From the NCBI RefSeq assembly GCF_001640805.2, contig NC_066844.1:6236843-6300842 (forward strand): a DNA stretch of 64,000 nucleotides, read 5' to 3'. Shown one piece after another: positions 52,801-62,600 of this stretch. A program made the translations under genes and the position numbers. This DNA comes from Lates calcarifer (taxonomy: Eukaryota > Chordata > Actinopteri > Centropomidae). The first letter of the stretch is position 1. Each line of letters begins with the position of its first letter. The notes under the pieces were generated by a model. The model worked only from the letters and a program-made list of their open reading frames with translations, searched no databases and was not told the DNA's origin.

Positions 52801-55800
52801 TGTTACCCTGTGACAATGAGTGAAAAGGCCATTTTCTTCAGATCTGGATGATCGGCCACCCCGGCCAGGGTTTGCATGCCCTACATGTCAAAGCGGAGAG
52901 GAGCAGACAACCATGGCAGAAATGACAGATGGTTAAAAGCCTCGTCTCTCTGCTGCCCTTTCATCCTCTCATTTTCCCCCTCTCTGTCTTTCCCTGTATC
53001 TTTTTATTTTTTACTCAATCCCTTGTCTCTCTTTGACTTTCTTTCTCCCTGTATGCACTTTCCGCACACTCCCTCACTCTCTGTTTCTGCTTTTCAGTAC
53101 ATGTACGAGGGTGTGAAGATCAGTGACCTGGCAGTGGACCTCTCCATCGTATGGAACGGCAATTTCATCATCGACAATCCCGAGAAGATTAAAGGTAACT
53201 CTGCCATCCATCACTGCCAGGCCAGAGGAGTGTAAAGCACTCAATCCACAGGGGATAGATGGGTCATACAGAGCACTCCAAGGCTCCCAAAGAGCCTTGA
53301 GAGAAAGTTCACAATGGCAGGGAATATTTTCAAAAAGCACCCAATCACTTGTGCACCAGGAAGGGTGAGGGGTGGATCTTCATATTTGCTCAGTTTGGCT
53401 CTCGTGGCTGCTCTTGGTTACCTCTCCATCATAGTGCAAGAGAAGGTGTTTGTGGTATTTGTTGTCATTGCGGGTTGTACATTAAATATATCCCTGTTGT
53501 CAAGGACAGTGATGGCCATAAATTTTAACAGGCCTTGACATTATTTAGGTGTTACTTTATATGAGCTCAAATACAGTCTACTTACAGGAGAGAGGATGTA
53601 AGAGACCGGCTTCAAAGACAGGTTTATTGGATTACTCTGACATCTTTAATCTTAATACTTGGGAGAGGAATTTTCACAAACATGCCTTTTATGAATTTAT
53701 TGGATTCACATGGTGACACTCCATGGTTGAAGTCAGATATTTTTGGAGATGATACATTCTGATTAGTTGATCAGTTTGATTCAATTTACTGCTGGTCCAA
53801 ATTTTGTTATGCGGTATCCTTCATCTTTTGATAACATCAAAAACATTAATACTGGCATGTGAAATTACATAATGTTCTAACAATTGACCAGCTGTCCTCT
53901 GTGTTATCCCACAGTGCACCTCTACAAGTGCAGCGCTCAGCGGGACAGCTGTGGCATGTGCCTGCGGGCGGAGAGGAAGTTCCAGTGTGGCTGGTGTAGC
54001 GGCGAAGGCCGATGCACCATGAAGCAGCACTGTCCTCCCATCTCCCCTTATGCGAGCCGCTGGCTGGACCTCTCTGCCAGGAATGTCAAGTGCACCAACC
54101 CACGCATTACTGAGGTTTGTTGTTTGTTTGTTTGGGTGGTTGCCCAGTCCATCATTCAGTGAGTCAGTTGCACCACAGAGCTTGAACATATAGTGTATGT
54201 AAATTACACAATCACAAGATGTGAGTTTCTTTGGCCAAGTAGTTAGAATTTACTTTCATTTAGAATAAGCAGTCTCTGGGACGGGGAGAGTTATACACAT
54301 TTCTAAGTCTCAGTCGTCATTAAAACAGAGACTGTGACTGTTGTTTTTCTCAAGCCTGTATTCCTAAGTAAATGTTCCATTTATTTTTTTCCAGCAGCAT
54401 TTCAGAAAATCCGAGTAATAAAAGTTTTAAGTCCTGAACTGGGTGAAGCAGCTGAGAGATTAATCATGACACTGCAGTAATTTGTTCAGAAACTTTGAAA
54501 TTGAAGGTGGACCTGGCGCTGTCCTGTTTCAAGGCGTTTTGTCAGCAATAAAAAGTCAAACTCGCTGACTGATATGCAGGGCATGTCTGAGAAACCAAAG
54601 TGAACCAAGTTGCTACAGTAGCTGAGACTATTTTATTTTACTGTGCTATGCTGCCAAGAGAGGAAGAGTGTGGTTAACATCTCATCATGATACATCATGA
54701 TACCGTCACTGTGTAGACCTCAGTGTAGGATTGTTGGGTAATGCAGAGGTTCACCAGAAATGTGGGAATGAACATGATTTCTTAAAAAATAAAGTTGGAA
54801 TTTCATCAACTTATAGCTTCTACAGGACCATAAACATTTGTTTTGTTGCTATCCACATAATATTGTGCATTATGACTAAAATGTCACATGAAGAATATGA
54901 ATATGAATAATGTGTACCCTCTGAAAATCAACACTTGCACTCTTTTCAGGTCTTTACTGGAATATGTGGAAGATAAAGGCTTTGAACAGAAGCCCATTGC
55001 TCATATGCCTAGTCACAATTCAGATTTTTCGACAATCCATCTATCTGGTCTTCCTTGACACTAAATCAGAAAACATTATGCCAGCACACTTTGTTGAATA
55101 TATATATGGTAGTCTGTGAATGGCAACAACAAGCTCTAATTTTATTTCTGGCCACTTTCCAGTTTCTCATCCAAGTGTCTGTTTACCTGAGACTATCTCC
55201 CATTTTATTCCATGATGGCTGAATGCCTTAAGTGCTTGACAGCTAAATGAATTCAGTCTGTTTAGAGAGTAGCGATGGATCTTTTATGTCACAAACTCCT
55301 GTTCATTCTCTTGAATGAGGCACAGTAGGTCAGGCACAGAGATGCAAGGCTCTCCCACTTCAAAGAGCCGTGAGCCTTTGATGTCCCTGTCACATTATTA
55401 GTGTTTCTGAAGGAGCTGCAGCAGAATGAATCAACTATCGAGTGCTGCTCGGGAGTGGAGGGAGTGTTGCTCTGGCATTGCTCCTGTTCTGCTCTGCAGG
55501 TCCAAAGGTTCCCTGCTGGGGTGGTTAACTTTACACTGGAAAGGACTGTGAATAGGTTTCTCGAGGCTTTGTTATTCACTGCATAATTCATTAAAGTTTG
55601 TTTTGAATTTGTCTGGATTTCGAGGCTCTTTGAGTAAACTCAGTCAGTTTATATACACATGTACTTAATGTGTGCTTCTCACAAATACAGAGAAATTATA
55701 CAGAAACTATTCTCCGTCATCTAGTTCATGGTATATCTAGAAGTGTGCAGTCAATAGCAAATAGACTCACTTTAAATACTTGAAAGAATCTAAAGCAGCA

Positions 55801-56619
55801 GCTTTTTAAAGCAGTATTTTCACTGACACACAACAGTTGATATTTGTGACTTCAAAATTCAGAGCTATTCTAACCAGATTATCAAGAATGTATTTTCACA
55901 ATAATATATTTGTCTTGCTGAAAGCTTAGAAAAACATTGAATCATGTGACTCAGTAAAACTATGCTAACTATATATTTGAGTAAACTCTTAATGACATTA
56001 TCAAAATGGAAACTTGGATACACTGTCTCGATAAAAAATGTCTATTCATAAAAAATAAATACAAAAAAAAATAAATAAATAAAATGTAAACGCTGATGCA
56101 AGAAAATGCACTGTCACTGTAGACTTTGCTGTCTTCACTTTGTAGATAACAGTAAGTAGCTATGGTCACAGAGGAATCTCACTCATAAGCTGAAACGGTA
56201 TCTGTGAACCACTGAACATTAAATTTGACTTCATCCTACTATAATTTTCTTATCCTTCCTATGCCAGGTGAGCCCAGTGGCAGGGCCTCTGGAGGGGGGC
56301 ACACTGGTCACCATCCAGGGCCTGAACCTGGGTCTGTCCTTCTCTGAGCTGGAGGGTAACGTGGAGGTGGCAGGAGTGCAGTGCACCCCACAGGAGGAGG
56401 GATATATCACTGCAGAACAGTAAGAGACTCCACCCCTCCTCTGCTCATGAATTCATACTGTACTGCACATAGACATACTGTACAAATGCACACACACACA
56501 CAAGAAAATAAACACATGCAATCTCTCTTTCTCAGTCACACTATTTTACCCACAGTCACTAGCACAGTCTGTGAATAAGCCGGAGCCCAGTGATGCCTCA
56601 TCAGGTTGTAGGATTGTAT

Positions 56620-56658
<39 letters not shown>

Positions 56659-59600
56659 TATCTGGTGGTTCTGGTGGTGGTGGGGGCTTTGCATTGCTCT
56701 AGTGCAGGCAGAGCCAAAGGAAGAGACAGTCTTTGTGTCGTTGTCGTTATGAGGCTGTCGGCACAGCTGTAATTGAAATGCGCTGCATGTCGCTGACTGG
56801 AGGGACAATCTGTTAGCCATGTGTTTCTCTCACAGCCATGTAATGCGATTGGGCTCAGGCAGCAGGGACTTTATTTATATCCTTGTTAAAAAAAAAAAAA
56901 AAAAAAAAGAAAAAGAAAAGAACATGCCAGCAGAAAATTGGAAAACTCTCGTGATGTATGAATAGAAGGGCTGGGCAGGGACGATTTATTGAATGCTCTT
57001 ATTGTATCGGAGAACGCAGAGCTTCTTGCGCAGGGCAGTGCGTTCGGCAGGGCCATTCATTTGGCACACACAGTGCTTTAAAACATGGCATTACAGCTGT
57101 TACAACCATTAATTTCAGCATGGGGTCAGTTGCTATAATGACTTATTCATGGTGCACTTTATCTTATTGACCTGACAGGCAATACTGATTTATTGAAGAA
57201 ACCCCTATGTTGTCATGGCAACCGGAGGTAATGGTGGGTGGCAATCGTGCTGGAGATGGGGAGGGGTGTAGTTTATCATTTGAGTTATATTGCTGTTATA
57301 GGTTTCCCATTAGGAAGAAAGATGGCCCTCTGTATTGACCCACAACTTCTATGAAAGTCTGCCTCAATCACACTGGCCGGCAGAGGCCATCTTCTCCCAG
57401 CGCAATTCATAACAAATGTGATACAGTGCTGTGATTCTGCTGTGTGCGCCTGTGCTGGTGTTATTACTCATATGTATGGTGATCTGCTGCACGGCTGTGT
57501 TTTCGCGCACCAACATTCACATATTTGTGCCTTTTGCCTTGACAGGATTGTATGTGAGATGGCCGCAGCTCCTAAAGGAAGTGCACCAGGTCCAGTCAAG
57601 CTCTGTGTTGGCGAATGTAGACCAGAACTACGTGCACAGTCCGTCCCAGTTCTACTCTTTTGTGGTAATTTTGACACTGAAACACATTCACCTTGCCCAT
57701 ATGCTCTGAAACAAACATCAAGTGTTTGCAGTGGAATTAAGCTGAAGGCGTGATTGCAGGTGAAAGCTAACAACCATTTTAATCCATTATTGCCACAGCA
57801 ATCATCAAACTGGAGAGGAAGACAGAATAAGACACTTGATTTTTGCAGATGCACCACTGATGTGGCATGAGAGTCTAAAACATCATTATGAACAGTCTTT
57901 TCACTTTGTGCATTATTTTCATTTTATGGCTAATGAAAAGTATGTGTGCTTTCTTGCACTCGAGACAGAAGAGGTTTTTATTTTGCCTCTGAATATGAAC
58001 TTTTCAGTCCAGCCACGGCTGGTAAAACAGGAATTTTCAGAATCAGATAATTAATAAGACATACTGTATTCTGTGTTTGACCACTGCTGAATTAAATATT
58101 AATGATTTTTTTTTTTCTTGGGTCTCCACAGGTCCCTTCAATGCTGGCTCTGACCCCAGGCAGAGGGCCTGAATCTGGGGGCACCAAAGTCACTATTGTT
58201 GGGGAGAATCTGGGCGCTGGCAGCACTGTTAATGTTTACTTTGGTAATCAGACCTGCGAGCTATACAGGTGAGACTGATAATAACATAACCACCTGATGC
58301 CATCATAACCTCACATTCCCTAAGACTCCAGATTCACCGACACTAAACTGAGATCACCTTTACACAATATTAAAGATTTAGCCCTCTCTAATCTCTATCT
58401 TCTAACACAGCGAGAGATCGCTCTATTTAAAGACACATACTTAAGATACAATTAAGTGTCTGTGTGTTAAATGAAAAGTCTTAATAAAGATTTGTGAGGA
58501 GGTGATGAAACCCACAGTGGTAGGTATTGTTCTCTGTGTATTTATAGATATCTATTTAAAGTTCAAAATGCCTCACATGGAAGGAGTCAGGAGGGTGAGG
58601 CGAGGAAGCCATTAGCTAGAGCACCCTCTAATTACAGTGTTCCATTCCTAATGTGTCTGTTAACGAGGAGGAGATGGGACAGACTATAATGAATCCTCTC
58701 TCCTCATGGTAATGTGCATGGCTCATAACTGCGTGAAGTCAGGGATTTGCCACTGCAGCAGCAAGTGGGCAGTCACAATCAAAGGCATGAATAAATCCCT
58801 CCTTTGGTATTCCCACCAGGAGGACCATGTCGGAGATTGTGTGCTTCTCTGCACCATCAGTAACAGGAGCGGGGCCAGTGCAGGTCAGTTTGAGTGTTGA
58901 CCGAGCCAAAGTTCCTGGGAGTCTGGCCTTTGAGTACATCGAAGACCCCACAGTCCAGCGCATTGAACCCCTATGGAGCATTACCAGGTACTCATACAGA
59001 TGCCTGTAACCTGGCTGCACTCATACCTTGCAAGGATGCAAGTTCACTTACTTAGTTTTTCTGTGTGGAATTTGCACATCGTCCCAGTATTAACGGGAGT
59101 CCTGTTGTTCAGCATCAAACTTCATTCCTTTACTCGCCAAAACCTTTCTCTTGAGGTGCAACACCAATGTCAACTCACTTTGCTTCTGTTTCTATCACCT
59201 CTTTTCTTCTACTGAGGTTAGCATGCTAACCACCTAGCTGTGTCCCATCCCGTCTCGTTAGTTTGCAACAGTGAGTCAATGCAGTCTGCCCTCAGTCCAG
59301 CAGGAGAGGATGAAAAGGTAGCCCTTCTCAGAGGGCATATTCTAACCTCTTGTGTTGAAACACAACAATGACTGAAGCTGTTGATAAATTTACAGCTGTT
59401 GCAGCTGCAATGCTAATGTTGGCTATGTCGTGCTAGCAAAATCACATCAATAGTTCCTTTAATGTCATCTGAGTAGTCTTAATGCCATCCTATCCCAATT
59501 TATTCAAGTGTTGCATACAGGTTAAAACAAATTAGTTTAGGCACAAGTTGCAAATATAACATAATTTCTCTTACATTTGTTATATTGTAAATAGTAATTT

Positions 59601-62600
59601 TTCAGTAAAAATCTAAATTTGAAAAATCTTCCTGCCTAAATGTGGCAGTCTGCCTTCTACTGATTATTATGGGGCCAGGCAATCTGTGAGTTAGCCAGTC
59701 GCTCAGGGTTACAGTGAAAGTGATGAGAAGAGCTGAGGTGTTGTTGTCAGTTATAACAAGGTTGTTGAATAATATCTAAACTGTGATCACAACAAGATGA
59801 CTTCTATAGAGAAATGGAAATTATGCTCCATTTAATTGAAATGATCTTCAGAGATTTTACATGACATGGTGTGATGCTGCTAATATTACAATGAGAATGA
59901 ATTTGCCGCATAAACATCCCTGTCATAGTTGAATGGTGCGCTACCTGTATTCCACTAAATAAAAGATGGCACTTAATTTGAGTTCAGGTGGGATTACCCA
60001 GCACTATGTCCCTGCAGATTAGACTTCAGAGAGACACCCTGGCCCTCAGCCTAGTGACAGGAGGAGCTTTGTGGAGTTGCAATCAAGAGCCCTCATCATG
60101 AATGTGCAGTCCCACTATGTGGCCCTACAAGCTTAGGTAGCCTTTGAAGTGTGAGAAGAGAAGGACTGGCACTCTGACAGGCTCACTAGACTGGCCAGTT
60201 TTTTTTTTTTTTTTTATTTAAACATTCTTCCATCATTTCTCTCTTGTATTTTTCTTTTTCTCTCCTTTTCTACTTCTCATTTCACTCTGCTGTTTTCTAA
60301 GCTTACACTGACCGCACAGGTTATGCAAAGATTAGAGAGTGTTGTTTATTTTAATCACATCTAGTGCAGATATGTAAACACACAGCACCTGTATTCATGC
60401 TATGCCAGCCTCACAGTCATGGATGAATATAAAATAGCAGCCAGCTGGTTCGCCGTTTGATCTGGCTCTTCTGCCCAATAACAAAGAGCGAGCTACCATG
60501 CCAGCTATATCTCCTCAAACCTGAATTAATGCAGTTTCTCTGGAAAATGTTGGGCTTGGAAGTTAAAAACATTGATTCCTCTCTGCGGCCATCACTCTCA
60601 TTAATTCACGATGAAAGGCAGTTAGCATTCATATATAGGCTACCTGGGGTATGGTGTGTTTGTATGTGAATATGCATGTGTGTTTGATTCTTCCTTGTAA
60701 AATAAATATTCCTTTCTTCCAAACAGTGGACACACCACCCTGACAGTGACTGGGACCAACCTGGATGTAGTTCAGGAGCCGCGAGTCAGAGTCAAATATG
60801 CCGGCCATGAATCTGTCAATGTGAGTGTGACAGCTGCTAATATACTACACTCAACCTTTATTGATGCTGCTTACTCAAGCTGATAGAAAATGGCACAGTA
60901 AAGCTGGTCTTTATTGACAGTTTGCTAGGATTGTAACAAAGTAGATTTAGGATTGTTGTCAATTTACTACTTTTTGTTTTCACTTACTGATCTGTACTAA
61001 CATTTTTCAAATGTAGCCTACAGCATTTATGCAGTTTTATATACATACATATATATATATATATATATACATATACATGAGTGCTCAGTGCTCAGTATTG
61101 TATAACCACAGGCCTGCCAAAGACAGTAAAACAGTCTGCAGTCTGCAGGATGGATAGAAAATTAATTAACAGTAGCTTAAAATTCAACAGTGCAATCTAA
61201 TAGTCAGAAGCTTTTTAAAATGTTGCTGTTGTGGTTGTAAAAAATGAAGCCATACATAAACAAAGAGGGCAAAAAAAAGAGGTTTTAAAGAACTGGCATG
61301 GAAAAACAACTCAGTTTTGGGAGGTGATTTATGGTGCTGATTTCTACTTGCCTGAGCTCCTCAGGCAGGTTGCTTCAAAGTGATTGATTGTTCCAAAGTG
61401 TTGGGGCCCTGATGGCAAAAGTCCAGTCACCTTTAGCTCCAAATTTTCCACTTTGGACCAGTCAGAGAATGGCCTGAGGACTTTAAGGCTGCACAGTGGC
61501 TGAAGAGGGTCAAAACTTCTGCAGGGAACTTTTGGCTTGACCTTGAGAGAGCTCAATATAATCTTAAAAATCAATTCTAAAAAGGTAGGTAGGGAAGAGA
61601 TGCCAGAAATGGAATGATGCATTTGTTTGCTTGTACTGGCACAAAATAGAGATTTTAAAGACACTTTATATTGATGCTGAAGTAAAGACAGAAGACGAGG
61701 TAAATATGATATGAAAGAATTTATGGCCTTTTCTAAGCCAGTAAATTATATATATATTGGTCCGGGATATTGTTTGTAAAAAGAAAAAAGGCCTCAGTTG
61801 AGGGCAGAAAAGTTGAGGTCAGACAGTGGGTATATTTGTATTATTGGCAGAGCAATGGAAAGAAATGCTGCAGTTAAAGATAACATAGCTCAGATAGAAG
61901 CACGTAAAAGGAAAACAAGATGAGGAAAATAAGCAACTAAACAACAAAATGTGTTAAAGAGGAGTTTTTTTCCAAGTTGACAATGTTGTGCGTGAGAGGT
62001 ATGCCCTGAGCCAATTAAATGGTGTGTTAATGATGCCAGCCAGAATTTGAGCCAGTCAATTAAAACTGCATGTTCTACAGTGTCACTGGCAGAACTGAGA
62101 TCTAAAGGGATTAAAGCTGAACTTTCACCCGAATCAGCTGCTAAAAGAGGGTCACTGCTAAATTTAATGAGGGCAGTCTCTTTATCGCACATATCTCAAA
62201 AACATAACTGGATCTGCTTAAAAATGTTTTGAATCACAAAAGCAGTTAATTGACTTGAAACAACTTTCTGTGAAACCTTAGATAAAAACTGAAGCTTAGA
62301 AAGTCGCCTGGAGCTGGTGGAATTTATGGGAGAAGCTTGATTATGAGGAGTTTGAAGAACTGCAGAAAAACAACAGAAGGCAATGTGCTAATTCAAGAGA
62401 AGTGTTGGTTATTGATAAAATATCCATAACTAATAATAGACAAAGACCTTTTATGAGCCACATCAAGGGAGTGAGTGATTGACTTTATATGAGAGAGTTT
62501 CTGGTAGATATGCACAAAAAACTTTACCTATACCTAAATACATGAGGCATGCATACAGGTCAAAAATGTGAGAGTAGACAGGTGAACAAGTGGATGTGAT

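Larger units (their letters stand above)
56420..57545 (+). other. plxna2: intron 12 of the coding region
   Basis: 1.1 kb containing a (GT)n microsatellite (56,616-56,659) and an A-run (56,888-56,908). No coding exon seen. Confidence 0.7.

Noticed and set aside
57431..57709. 92-codon ORF across exon 13
   Set aside because: Mostly intron read-through; only SPSQFYSFV near its end is plexin sequence, seen because of the one-base shift.
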